A DNA stretch of 64,000 nt from Paenibacillus sp. PK3_47. GTDB lineage: Bacteria; Bacillota; Bacilli; Paenibacillales; Paenibacillaceae. Positions 27,801 through 35,502 of this stretch are shown piece after piece (position 1 is the stretch's first letter; each line of letters opens with the position of its first letter). The DNA lies in NCBI RefSeq assembly GCF_023520895.1, contig NZ_CP026029.1:434001-498000 (forward strand). The letters are read 5' to 3'. The notes beneath the pieces were generated by a model. The model did not search any database and had not been told where the DNA came from. It was given only the letters and a program-made list of their open reading frames with translations. The position numbers and the translations under genes were made by a program.

Positions 27801-28402
27801 GTCCATTGGATCGTGGATGCGTTGTATCCGCTTGAGGAGCCTTGTTTCTCAATCGTACTGCCAACCTCCGGCCTGAAGCTGACGACTATGCTCTGCGTGC
27901 CGCCATTTACAGGGAACAGAATTTCTTCTACTCCGCTGCCGGGAATTTTTGTTTTGTCAAACTTGGTATTGATTCTCAGGGTTCCCTGCACATTGGCGTG
28001 ATTCTCGATATAACCGTTAAAGGTCATCACAACCTGATGTGTGGATTGGCTGACCGTGAAGCTGCCCACTTCACCGTCGTCCGACACGAGGGTGCCTCCG
28101 ATATCGTTGTAGAGCTGGAACTGTTCAGGAAGGAGGAGCGTGAAGGTATCGCCGCTCACATACCCGTGTCCATCAGGCAGCGACCAGGTGTAATCCAAAC
28201 TGACAGTGGATTCTACATCATAGACATCGCCTGTAACGGTCTGCCCGTCAGGTCCGTAGACTGCCATAGAGACACTTGTAATAATATCTCTGTCGGCTTC
28301 AATCCCCGCAGCTGTTGCCTGCGTAGTAAACCCGATGCTGTATGCTACCTGCACAATAAGCATCAGAAACACAATTGCAATATTGACTCTTCTTTTTACC
28401 AT
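24893..28402 (-). CDS. Sortase-anchored surface adhesin with tandem Ig-like repeats and a Cna-B domain
   Basis: 1169 residues. The signal peptide is MVKRRVNIAIVFLMLIVQVA to about ATAAG. An N-terminal adhesin-like domain (about 35-180) is followed by at least five related repeats of about 140 residues; each contains a W-x-[IV] core strand (IQWTVDVNKKL, VSWAIEYNYN, TDWKITFNFDG, ITWTVGANYNG, VNWSIAINRT) and a following VTDxxP-like turn. A Cna-B domain comes next (GSLAVKKVDAVNVDRPLAGA). Then a Pro/Thr-rich wall-spanning stretch with four acidic DD-x-IP-x-G motifs leads to the sorting signal LPQTG, a hydrophobic helix and the basic tail KRGNKQE. ATG 28402 has GGGGGA ten bases before it. Its ligand is unknown and no sortase gene is in the window. 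Confidence 0.9.
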   Translation of the reverse strand: MVKRRVNIAIVFLMLIVQVAYSIGFTTQATAAGIEADRDIITSVSMAVYGPDGQTVTGDVYDVESTVSLDYTWSLPDGHGYVSGDTFTLLLPEQFQLYNDIGGTLVSDDGEVGSFTVSQSTHQVVMTFNGYIENHANVQGTLRINTKFDKTKIPGSGVEEILFPVNGGTQSIVVSFRPEVGSTIEKQGSSSGYNASTIQWTVDVNKKLETVAGAAVTDPIPAGLAMDSTVTLAVYALTVQLDGSVVQGAPVDSSKYTAEVSDGVLQVRFTDSAISSAYRIAYTTAISSETKHTFTNTATFTGEGRTPASSSATVTVERGGTLKKMSAGYEWNTQTVSWAIEYNYNSKSIPQVNAVLEDLFDESHELIAGSLKVYPVVLNSAGNAVKGQTLTENTDYSVTDITAAGKKGFKLQFANDLTSPYRIEYKIKAADRVFEDTVITNTVTEGTYSSSATQLVRPAIIYKNLSGIDYKNKTTDWKITFNFDGYPMDNVVVTDSFPSGGQKFVPDSIVVRDSKGKVLDSSAYTLDYKTPVEPNASFTVKFASAISGYYTITYQTQFSNDWLTGSSDNFLNRARIDWIDSKGIARWTHADGLFIPRAEVKKNGFKTGSYNAAAKEITWTVGANYNGKEIADPVLTDLLTAGQTLVPGSLKIYDMNIDTKGNSTKGSEISNTAYTYTVSSSNELKVEFADAINKPYFIEFNTSLAGQLIDKMITNTAQLRDGAKKVSKDLTATLEIRHGGEYIYKNGLQNGDKVNWSIAINRTQSFVKDAKIVDVPSTNQILLPDTFHLYPTAVSAAGEVTKSGPKLVKDIDYTLNLITDAAGNRSFELSFTRDISTAFILEYQSLIVANTGDKLVNTVNFSGNNAVLVEKDTSTEVIVGVSSGSGTGSGERGSLAVKKVDAVNVDRPLAGAVFELYRVNGTERVLVNTVTTDAEGSAVFNNLWLGGYVLIEKAAPQGYLLDGKEYPVTIGSAARVNLTVLNAEEVPVPTTTPTPVPTESAAPTESPGGGTVTPAPTEGPVATSTASPVPTSPVTPGVPGGTPTSGTTGPVVPGVIVDDDEIPGGAVPVPAATPSPAVTPSTPLVPGEEIATDDDIPLGGVDIEDDGIPQGGVDIEDDDIPQGTVTNQAGGMLPQTGENSPMPIYLTGMALILAGVILSRVFKRGNKQE

Positions 28403-28742
28403 TCCGCGGAATCCCCCAATTCTCAATTAATTTTGCAAATCTTCATCCCTCTTGCAGCATATTCGCCCGCTGCTTTTTCATGCTCTATTTCAGAAAATGC
28501 TGGATGAACAATGGATACAGCTGCCTATGACACAACAAAATAAAGGCCTGACCATGAAATGACAGGGTATAACACTCATTCACTTAATCCCAGTTATGTA
28601 TTCGGGCATCCTCCGTCCGTCGTATGTTAGATTACAGGAATCAGGAATATCTTCCTTTTCTGGTCCGCAAGAGCGTTATATACTTATATCACCTAAGTAT
28701 AGTGCTGTAGAATCAGATAATGTTGCAATCCGTTAATTTATT
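28403..28742. other. Intergenic region between divergent genes
   Basis: About 340-380 bases separate the divergently read surface protein and YwaF-like genes. It is AT-rich and must contain both promoters. No riboswitch, repeat or convincing small gene was seen. Confidence 0.5.
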
Positions 28743-28781
28743 TTGAAAAGTCAATTAAATTGGTTACAGGGAGAGAAGCCC

Positions 28782-29543
28782 GTGAATGCTGCAGCCTTTT
28801 TTGACCGGAGACATGAGACTGATTTTGCCATGTTCTCACCTTCTCACTTCATAGCACTGGCCGTTGTTATTTTGATATGTATACTGCTCTACATTAACCG
28901 GAATGCACTGCGCTCCCATCCGGCACGCAGGAAACTGTTCCGTATTCTGCTGGCAGGCCTGCTGCTCTCCTCCGAAGCTGCGCTGCATATATGGTATCTC
29001 TCCCAGGACATCTGGAAGAACGGTTTATCGCTGCCGCTTGAGCTGTGCGGAATCACCCTGCTCTTGTCCGCCGTGATGCTGCTTACCCGCAGCCGCCTGC
29101 TGTATTCTTTTCTTTACTTTGCCGGGATCGGCGGAGCCGGCATAGCCCTGCTTACGCCCAATCTCGTCTATCCGTTTCCGCATTTCCGTTTCCTGCTGTT
29201 TTTTGCGGCTCATGGTGCTATAGTTCTGGCTTCCCTGTACATGACCTGGGTAGAAGGTTACAAGCCGACCTTACGGTCGGTCTTCTTCACCATGCTCTGC
29301 CTGAACATTGTCGCAGCCTGTGTTTATGCCGCCAATACAATGCTTGGCTCCAACTATATGTTTCTGGCGCATAAACCAAGTACCTTTTCGGTTCTGGACT
29401 ATTTCGGGCCTTATCCTTACTATCTGCTGGTTGAAGAAGCCTTTGCCCTTATCCTCTTTCTGCTTATGTATCTCGTGTTCTTTTGGCTCCCGCAGCGCAG
29501 CAGCCGTATTCCCGTGCAAACCCGCAGCAGCGGGGATATATAA
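28782..29543 (+). CDS. ywaF: YwaF-like integral membrane protein (TIGR02206 type)
   Basis: 253 residues with about seven hydrophobic helices. The N-terminal MFSPSHFIALAVVILICILL-type start, the segment LPLELCGITLLLSAVMLLTR and FAAHGAIVLASLYMTWVEGY agree with the YwaF family, whose function is unknown. GTG 28782 is preferred because AGGGAGAG lies seven bases before it; the open frame starts at 28743 without such a site. It is read alone, with a terminator after it. Confidence 0.75.
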   Translation: MNAAAFFDRRHETDFAMFSPSHFIALAVVILICILLYINRNALRSHPARRKLFRILLAGLLLSSEAALHIWYLSQDIWKNGLSLPLELCGITLLLSAVMLLTRSRLLYSFLYFAGIGGAGIALLTPNLVYPFPHFRFLLFFAAHGAIVLASLYMTWVEGYKPTLRSVFFTMLCLNIVAACVYAANTMLGSNYMFLAHKPSTFSVLDYFGPYPYYLLVEEAFALILFLLMYLVFFWLPQRSSRIPVQTRSSGDI

Positions 29544-29618
29544 TTGCCATAACACGCAAAAAACAGCACCCGGCAATATAACCATCAGGGCTGTCCTCAT
29601 AGACTGCGTTTTGTTGTA

Positions 29619-29672
29619 ACGAGCCCTCCTGTACTTTAACTGTATTTTATACAGCTGGACCGGGCTCTTTTT
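29619..29672 (+). terminator. Terminator after the ywaF-like gene
   Basis: CGAGCCC pairs with GGGCTCT around a region that forms its own inner hairpin (CTGTATTTTATACAG), followed by five T. Confidence 0.75.
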
Positions 29673-29842
29673 GCTCCAGGAAGGTTTTACTTGCATTCTG
29701 TGCAGCTAAAAACCCCCATTTTCTCTAATCGAAGACTCTAAGCCATTTTTAATTGTACAAAATACATCTAAAGTGCCTAATCGGGGGTTTGAGCAGTCTT
29801 TTAAATGCAGAAATTACACTTATCTGCCTTGGCCCTTGTAAC

Positions 29843-29886
29843 AACAAAACCCCCGATGGAAATAATCCATCCGGGGGCTTTGTTTT
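29843..29886 (-). terminator. Terminator after ppiB
   Basis: AAACAAAGCCCCCGGATGGA pairs with TCCATCGGGGGTTTTGTT on the minus strand; T-rich on both sides, so it may stop reading from either direction. The bases 29673-29842 contain no gene. Confidence 0.85.
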
Positions 29887-29899
29887 ATATGGCAGCTTA

Positions 29900-30328
29900 T
29901 TAAGCTTCAAATACCTTAACTTCTTTCATTTTGTCTCTGCCTTTGAATTCATCAACCAGGTCCATGCCCTTGGTGATTTTACCAAATACAGTGTGAACAC
30001 CATCCAAATGTGGTTGTGGAGCATAAGTAATATAGAATTGGCTGCCGCCTGTATTCTTACCTGCGTGTGCCATAGCGAGCACTCCGCGCTCATGCTTGTT
30101 CGGATTGATTTCGCAGTTGATAGTGTATCCAGGACCGCCAGTGCCGGTGCCGTTCGGGCATCCGCCTTGAGCAACGAAACCAGGAATTACACGGTGGAAT
30201 ACCAGTCCGTTGTAAAATCCTTCATTTGCCAGCTTCTCAAAGTTGGCTACTGTGTTAGGTGCATCCTGATCAAAAAATTCTATTTCAATTACTCCGCCGT
30301 TTTCTAATTCAATTGTTCCCTTTTTCAT
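29900..30328 (-). CDS. ppiB: Peptidyl-prolyl cis-trans isomerase, cyclophilin type
   Basis: 142 residues. The cyclophilin core reads [40 protein letters not shown], then [20 protein letters not shown] and [20 protein letters not shown]. The catalytic arginine is in FHRVIPGFV and the catalytic glutamine in GSQFYI. It is a cytoplasmic folding helper that speeds proline isomerisation. It lies downstream of lysA, as in B. subtilis. Confidence 0.95.
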   Translation of the reverse strand: MKKGTIELENGGVIEIEFFDQDAPNTVANFEKLANEGFYNGLVFHRVIPGFVAQGGCPNGTGTGGPGYTINCEINPNKHERGVLAMAHAGKNTGGSQFYITYAPQPHLDGVHTVFGKITKGMDLVDEFKGRDKMKEVKVFEA

Positions 30329-30421
30329 TGTACACTTCCCTTTCCCATATCTGATATTATGTGTATTGCTTTCAGAGGTATAACACTTGTCTTAGTGTAC
30401 TATGAAATCACGCACAAAGCA

Positions 30422-30455
30422 AAGCAGGCGGGATCTCTCTCCCGCCTGCTTCCTT
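30422..30455 (-). terminator. Terminator after lysA
   Basis: AAGCAGGCGGGA pairs perfectly with TCCCGCCTGCTT around a six-base loop; a T-rich stretch follows on the minus strand. Confidence 0.75.
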
Positions 30456-30492
30456 CATGCTATTTCCGAGAAGCAGGTTCAGCCTGCAGTGA

Positions 30493-31827
30493 TTACTTCA
30501 ATGCAGCCTGCTTGGCGATACGCTGCGGCACAATATCGTTGGCGATAATGTCCTGATGGCTCTCGCGGCGCACCACCAAATCGCTCTGGCCGTCCTGAAC
30601 GAAGACCACCGCCGGGCGGCGGATCCGGTTATAGTTGCTGGCCATGGAATAGTTGTATGCTCCGGTGCAGGCCACAGCGAGCAGATCCCCGCTCTGTACC
30701 TTCGGAAGCTCTACATCATAGATCAGCATGTCGCCGCTCTCGCAGCATTTGCCGGCAATGGAGACCGTTTCTTCGTTCGGCTCGGTGGCACGGTTGGCCA
30801 GCAGCGCCTCGTATTTGGATTCATACAGTGCCGGGCGCGGATTATCGGTCATGCCGCCGTCAACAGCTACATATTTGCGCACACCCGGTATTTCCTTGTT
30901 AGTTCCTACAGTATAAAGAGTTGTTCCTGCATCCCCGACAATACTGCGGCCCGGTTCAACCCAGATTTCCGGCAGTTTATCGCTGATTCCGGCAAAGTGT
31001 GTCTTCACCGCATCAGTGATTGCTGCAACATATTCCGATACCTGCAGCGGTGTGTCGCCGTCTACATACCGGATACCGAAGCCGCCGCCGAGATTGACGA
31101 CCGGGAAATCCACGCTGAGATCTTCTTTCACTTTACGCGTAAATTCAGCGATCCGTTCTACAGCAAGCTGGAAGCCTTCCGTTTCAAAAATCTGCGATCC
31201 GATATGCGAATGCACACCCAGCAGCACCAGATTGGCCTGCTCTGATGCAAGGCGCACCGCTTCAAGTGCTGAACCGTTACCGATGTCAAATCCGAATTTT
31301 GAATCGGTCTGGCCTGTGGAAGCATAAGCATGATGGGCATGCGCCTCAACGCCCGGAGTCACGCGCAGCAGAATGTTAACGGATACTTCCTTGCTTGCCG
31401 CAATAGCCTGCAGCAGGCTGAGTTCCACCAGATTATCCACTACGAAGCAGCCGATGCCGGCATCAAGAGCCATTTCAATTTCGTCCGGTGTCTTGTTGTT
31501 GCCGTGGAAATGAATACGTTCCGCAGGAAATCCTGCCTGCAGAGCGGTATACAATTCACCGTCAGATACCACGTCAAGCGACAATCCTTCCTCATCAGCC
31601 AAACGGCACATCGCCATCACTGAAAAAGCCTTGCTGGCATAAGCGACCTGGAAGCCGAGACCGGATGCTTTGAACGCATCCATGTACTCGCGGCAGCGGC
31701 GCCGGACCAATTGCTCGTCCATTATATATAGCGGGGTACCATACTCCGCCTTCAGTTCTGTGACATCACACCCGCCGATTTCCAAATGCCCGGCATCATT
31801 GATTCGGCTCGTCCCGTGTAAAAACAT
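30493..31827 (-). CDS. lysA: Diaminopimelate decarboxylase
   Basis: 444 residues. A PLP enzyme that makes L-lysine from meso-diaminopimelate. The PLP lysine is in VAYASKAFSVMAMCRLADEE; the glycine-rich phosphate site is VNLGGGFGIRYVDGDTP; and the C-terminal sheet domain carries the conserved CCESGDMLIYD with the active-site cysteine and VACTGAYNYSMASNYN. ATG 31827 has GGAGGA seven bases upstream. It follows spoVAF, an arrangement also found in B. subtilis, where diaminopimelate metabolism and sporulation are linked. Confidence 0.96.
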   Translation of the reverse strand: MFLHGTSRINDAGHLEIGGCDVTELKAEYGTPLYIMDEQLVRRRCREYMDAFKASGLGFQVAYASKAFSVMAMCRLADEEGLSLDVVSDGELYTALQAGFPAERIHFHGNNKTPDEIEMALDAGIGCFVVDNLVELSLLQAIAASKEVSVNILLRVTPGVEAHAHHAYASTGQTDSKFGFDIGNGSALEAVRLASEQANLVLLGVHSHIGSQIFETEGFQLAVERIAEFTRKVKEDLSVDFPVVNLGGGFGIRYVDGDTPLQVSEYVAAITDAVKTHFAGISDKLPEIWVEPGRSIVGDAGTTLYTVGTNKEIPGVRKYVAVDGGMTDNPRPALYESKYEALLANRATEPNEETVSIAGKCCESGDMLIYDVELPKVQSGDLLAVACTGAYNYSMASNYNRIRRPAVVFVQDGQSDLVVRRESHQDIIANDIVPQRIAKQAALK

Positions 31828-32020
31828 TGCTCAATCCTCCAATTTCCGTGGAATATCCTATTCCACCCTGTCTATTGTATGTGATAGGGCTCCCTGGCGT
31901 TCCTGCTGATGCTCAGTGGTTACAGGAAACGCATAATGTCAGGAGCTATTTAGTGTATTCAGTATACCAGACAGAGGGAACACCAAAGAATGGATTAATT
32001 TGCAGTTGATTTGTATTTTC

Positions 32021-34159
32021 TTACGGCTGTTTCTCCTTATCCCCGACAGGCCGCATCCTTGTATTATCTCTTGTTTTGTTGAAGGATGGCCTTGTTTTGG
32101 AGCTGAGCACCGGCTGGCGCAGGATGATCGCTCCCATTGCTTTTGCATTAAAAGGTATGAACGGCCACAAATATGAAGAATTATATGACCGGTGTGTTGT
32201 CAGCAGAATGATAAGCAGCGTCGTGCCGATAACCAGTCCCTGTACCTGAAAAGCGGCCACGGCCAGCAGCAGCACAAGCCTGACAATCCGGTTGGCAAGC
32301 CCCAGCTCATAGCTTGGGGTTGCGAACATTCCGATCGAGGCAACCGCCATGTACAGAACCACCTCGTTAACAAACAGACCGGTCTGTACAGCAATGTCGC
32401 CGATCAGTATGGCAGCAATAAGGCCCATTGCCGAGCCGAGTGGAGTCGGCGTATGCACCGCTGCCATCCGCAGAAGATCAACCCCCAGCTCCACAATGAG
32501 GAACTGGGCCAGAATCGGAATTTTTGCACTCTTTTGCGGCCCGATGAATTCCAGCATCGCCGGCTTGAGCTCCGGATGAATAACCATCAGCATCCAGAGC
32601 GGCAGGATAAACAGGGAGGCAAATATCCCGATAAACCGCACCCAGCGCAGATAGGTTCCCATAAACGGTGTCTGCCGGTTCTCCTCCGCATGCTGGCACA
32701 AGTCAAAAAATGTGGTCGGCAGCACCATGACACTCGGTGAAGTATCCACGAAGACCACCACCCGGCCCTCCAGCAGATGTGAGGCTACCACATCCGGGCG
32801 CTCGGAGTACCTTACCATCGGGTAAGGATTCCAGCCTGCTCCGACGAGCGCCTCCTCCAGCTGCTTGTCGGACAGCGGAATGCCGTCCATATCAATGCTT
32901 TTGATTTTGTCCGTAACCGCCTTAACCTGGGCCTTGTCCACGATATCGTCGATATAGGCCACGCATACATCGGTTCTTGTCCGGCGGCCGACCTGGTGCA
33001 TCTCATATTTCAGTCCGGGATCGCGGACACGCCTGCGCACCAGTGCCACGTTGCTGAGCAGCGTCTCTGTAAACCCGTCCCGCGCCCCCCGGACCACCCG
33101 TTCAATGGAGGGCTCGTCAGGGCTGCGGGAAGGATAAGAGCGGGTATCCATTATGATAACCTGGCTCTCGCCTTCTATGAAAAAGACGCTCATTCCGGTG
33201 AGGACCTTGTTGACCGCTTCGCTCAGGAGCTCTCCCTTTTCAACCTGCAGGTGAGGAATATACTCCGTCATGAAAGTGGCCAGCACATCCCCGGATACAT
33301 TGTCCGGTGTCAAATAAGACAGGCGCTTCAGAATCTCGTCGATGATTGTGTCCTTGGCAAATCCGCTGATGCACAGCAGGGCCAGCTTCTGTCCGCCAAA
33401 GGACATTTCCCGGAACACAATATCAAAAGAAGAGCCGAGCCCCATCACTTCAGTCAAGGTACCTCTTGTTTTCTCAAGACTCGGCAAGATTTTATCTGTC
33501 CCCTGCCAGTAGATAACCGACTCCTCAAGGGAATTGGAGTATTCTTGATCGCGCTTCTTCTGATGCGGGTCTTTGGAGGCCCGGGATTTTTCTTCGTCCT
33601 GCTTTGCCTGCTTTCTGCTCTTTTTATGATGATTCTCCGGCTTCTGTTTCTTGGCTTCTGCCTCTTTGCCGCTGTCCCCTTGTGCCTGCTTATTCTGACG
33701 TCCGTCAGGCTCGTCATCCTCTTCCATATCCGAATCATCTCCGAATAACCGGGCGAAAAAACCCTTTTTCTCACCGCCTTCCTGTTCCTCTGTATCCTCT
33801 GCGCCCAGTTCATCCGCTGCTTCCATATCGCCCTGGCCGGACTTTCCTTCCGGGGAGTCCTCCGGTTCGGGATCGGTGCTGAACAGCTCTGCTAAAAAAC
33901 CTTTTTTGCCCTTCGCCTGTGCTCCGGAATCCGCCTCTCCCGGACCCTTCTCTTGCTGCTCCTCACCGCCGTTTGCCTCTGCCGCCTCTCCATCACTGGC
34001 TGAAGTGCCCGCATAATCATCACTGGCTGAGGTTTGGATATCTTCGTGCCTGCCCGGATGCGTGTTACCTTCTTCTCCGGTCCCGTTCACCGGCGGTTCA
34101 TCCGCCGTCTCTTTTTCCTTCTTATCCTCCATCTGGTCGCCGCTATGAATGTATTTCAT
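32021..34159 (-). CDS. spoVAF: SpoVAF/GerA-type spore membrane protein with long charged N-terminal extension
   Basis: 712 residues, against about 490 in B. subtilis. Residues 1-205 are hydrophilic and low in complexity, acidic first and basic near the end (EAEAKKQKPENHHKKSRKQA), with two copies of a KKGF-[LF]-A-[ER]-LF motif (85-93 and 131-139). The GerA-family body starts near 208 (SLEESVIYWQGTDKILPSLE) and has TETLLSNVALVRRRVRDPGL, LLEGRVVVFVDTSPSVMVLP and four to five C-terminal membrane helices. Residue 712 ends in a basic tail. SpoVAF forms an ion channel with YqhR/FigP and speeds germination. ATG 34159 has AAGGAG and GGAG upstream; the frame opens at 34219. Confidence 0.88.
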   Translation of the reverse strand: MKYIHSGDQMEDKKEKETADEPPVNGTGEEGNTHPGRHEDIQTSASDDYAGTSASDGEAAEANGGEEQQEKGPGEADSGAQAKGKKGFLAELFSTDPEPEDSPEGKSGQGDMEAADELGAEDTEEQEGGEKKGFFARLFGDDSDMEEDDEPDGRQNKQAQGDSGKEAEAKKQKPENHHKKSRKQAKQDEEKSRASKDPHQKKRDQEYSNSLEESVIYWQGTDKILPSLEKTRGTLTEVMGLGSSFDIVFREMSFGGQKLALLCISGFAKDTIIDEILKRLSYLTPDNVSGDVLATFMTEYIPHLQVEKGELLSEAVNKVLTGMSVFFIEGESQVIIMDTRSYPSRSPDEPSIERVVRGARDGFTETLLSNVALVRRRVRDPGLKYEMHQVGRRTRTDVCVAYIDDIVDKAQVKAVTDKIKSIDMDGIPLSDKQLEEALVGAGWNPYPMVRYSERPDVVASHLLEGRVVVFVDTSPSVMVLPTTFFDLCQHAEENRQTPFMGTYLRWVRFIGIFASLFILPLWMLMVIHPELKPAMLEFIGPQKSAKIPILAQFLIVELGVDLLRMAAVHTPTPLGSAMGLIAAILIGDIAVQTGLFVNEVVLYMAVASIGMFATPSYELGLANRIVRLVLLLAVAAFQVQGLVIGTTLLIILLTTHRSYNSSYLWPFIPFNAKAMGAIILRQPVLSSKTRPSFNKTRDNTRMRPVGDKEKQP

Positions 34160-34193
34160 TACTCCGTAACTCCTTTCATTTCTGTCCGTATGT

Positions 34194-34619
34194 TCATCTC
34201 TGGTACACAAACCAGTCAAACAAAGAACCTGCGACTTTCCCGCATACCATGGCCATCAACAGCCCGAACATATAATGTGTCATGTACAGGCGTTTGGCTA
34301 AAATCGGCAGAACATTCAGCACTTCCGTCAGCGCAGCTGCCAGCATGCCGATAAATATTCCGTCTAAAAGTCCTACCCCCAGTTCAACCAGCGGGCCCGA
34401 AGTGATGCTCCAGTTCCAGAAATCACTTACTGTACCGATCAAAGAGCCTCCGACCATTGCTCCTTCATACCAGTGCACTTTATTGTAAGAGGAAGTCAGC
34501 TGGGCCAGCCGGGGCACGATATCAAGGACGATAAATAGCGCGATCACCCCGCCGCCGACCGCAATCCCGCCTGCAATGCCCAGCAGCAGGTGTATTCCCA
34601 GCGTGACAGGTGCAGTCAT
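34194..34619 (-). CDS. spoVAB: Stage V sporulation protein AB
   Basis: 141 residues, four hydrophobic helices. The segments LLLGIAGGIAVGGGVIALFI and VLDIVPRLAQLTSSYNKVHW match SpoVAB, and KRLYMTHYMFGLLMAMVCGK ends it. It belongs to the forespore-made SpoVA membrane complex linked with dipicolinic acid movement. Its ATG overlaps the spoVAA stop (ATGA), and spoVAF follows after 34 bases. spoVAC, spoVAD and spoVAE, which normally sit between, are absent here. Confidence 0.88.
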   Translation of the reverse strand: MTAPVTLGIHLLLGIAGGIAVGGGVIALFIVLDIVPRLAQLTSSYNKVHWYEGAMVGGSLIGTVSDFWNWSITSGPLVELGVGLLDGIFIGMLAAALTEVLNVLPILAKRLYMTHYMFGLLMAMVCGKVAGSLFDWFVYQR

Positions 34620-35278
34620 GTCCCACCGCCTCCGGCAGAGGGTGGTTTCTCCCCGCTCAGGTTCATTTTGCTGTACTCTTCATGTACTACATAGTGATCG
34701 ATATTTTTCTGGTACAGGAACATCTCCACTTCCAGCGGAGTCGGCTCCTCATTCCATTTTTTCTTGAACAGATGATTGAAAAAGATTACCATCCCGAATC
34801 CGATGCCCAGCGAATAAGCGATCTGGAAGACATAAGGATGCTCATCCCGCCGGCCGGTCAGCATCTCGACAATCCGGATGTGTACCTCCTGCATGCTGAC
34901 ATCGGCATGAAAGTTCATAATGGTCAGTGCCGATCCGAAAAAAAGCAGCAGCCATACCAGCACGAATAGGGCAATGGAAGGCTTGCGGACATCAGCTGCA
35001 CTTTCCACCTGCACGATGGTTCGCCCCTCTCCGATCAGCTGGATATCCGCCCCGGGCAAAAACTCGTGAATCCGCGGAATGATCATCAGCAGATCGACCA
35101 GAATCAGATTGCCGTCACGGTGCTCCGGCTGCAGCAGCAGGATCGAATACAGGCGCTCTGTCCATTCGGGGACGGTGATTATATAAGCGACGTCACGGAG
35201 TGTCACGCCTTTTCCTTTGGGCACCATTATGCGGTTCTTGAGCTGTATATAAACGGCGGGAGCCGAATGAGTATTCAT
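34616..35278 (-). CDS. spoVAA: Stage V sporulation protein AA
   Basis: 220 residues (B. subtilis about 206). An N-terminal soluble domain (VYIQLKNRIMVPKGKGVTLR and LVDLLMIIPRIHEFLPGADI) is followed by two membrane helices (SIALFVLVWLLLFFGSALTI and YSLGIGFGMVIFFNHLF) and the family tail EPTPLEVEMFLYQKNIDHYV. ATG 35278 is chosen for AGAGGAGGT eight bases upstream; the frame opens at 35308. It is first in the spoVAA-spoVAB-spoVAF unit. In B. subtilis sigF directly precedes it; here sigF is 28.6 kb away. Confidence 0.9.
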   Translation of the reverse strand: MNTHSAPAVYIQLKNRIMVPKGKGVTLRDVAYIITVPEWTERLYSILLLQPEHRDGNLILVDLLMIIPRIHEFLPGADIQLIGEGRTIVQVESAADVRKPSIALFVLVWLLLFFGSALTIMNFHADVSMQEVHIRIVEMLTGRRDEHPYVFQIAYSLGIGFGMVIFFNHLFKKKWNEEPTPLEVEMFLYQKNIDHYVVHEEYSKMNLSGEKPPSAGGGGT

Positions 35279-35336
35279 CCGTTTGTACCTCCTCTGGTTT
35301 GTCCTCAAAAGCGGAGTTGGAAGACAAGATTAACGG

Positions 35337-35364
35337 TAGTATGGGAGTAACGGCTTGTTTTTAC
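35337..35364 (-). promoter_or_regulatory. Possible forespore (sigma-F/sigma-G) promoter of spoVAA
   Basis: Read on the minus strand, GTAAA then 16 bases then CATACTA resembles the forespore consensus (GNATR, 15-18 bases, CATNNTA) with one mismatch in the -35 box. It lies about 58 bases upstream of the spoVAA start. Not tested. Confidence 0.4.
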
Positions 35365-35396
35365 TCAGCATGCCAAAAAACAGACCGGATTCTTTT

Positions 35397-35450
35397 GCAA
35401 AAAAAAGAGAATGTCTCCTTCAGCCTGCAGCTGAACGAAACATTCTCTTA
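35397..35450 (-). terminator. Terminator after the EamA transporter gene
   Basis: AAGAGAATGT pairs with ACATTCTCTT on the minus strand, with an inner hairpin (TTCAGCTGCAGGCTGAA), followed by eight T. Confidence 0.88.
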
Positions 35451-35502
35451 TGATACAAAAGCCCTGGGGCGGTCCCCTCAGGCTGGTATGAATGAACAGG
35501 CT

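Noticed and set aside
31828..32020. Lysine riboswitch before lysA
   Set aside because: The 190-base spacer shows none of the L-box conserved segments.
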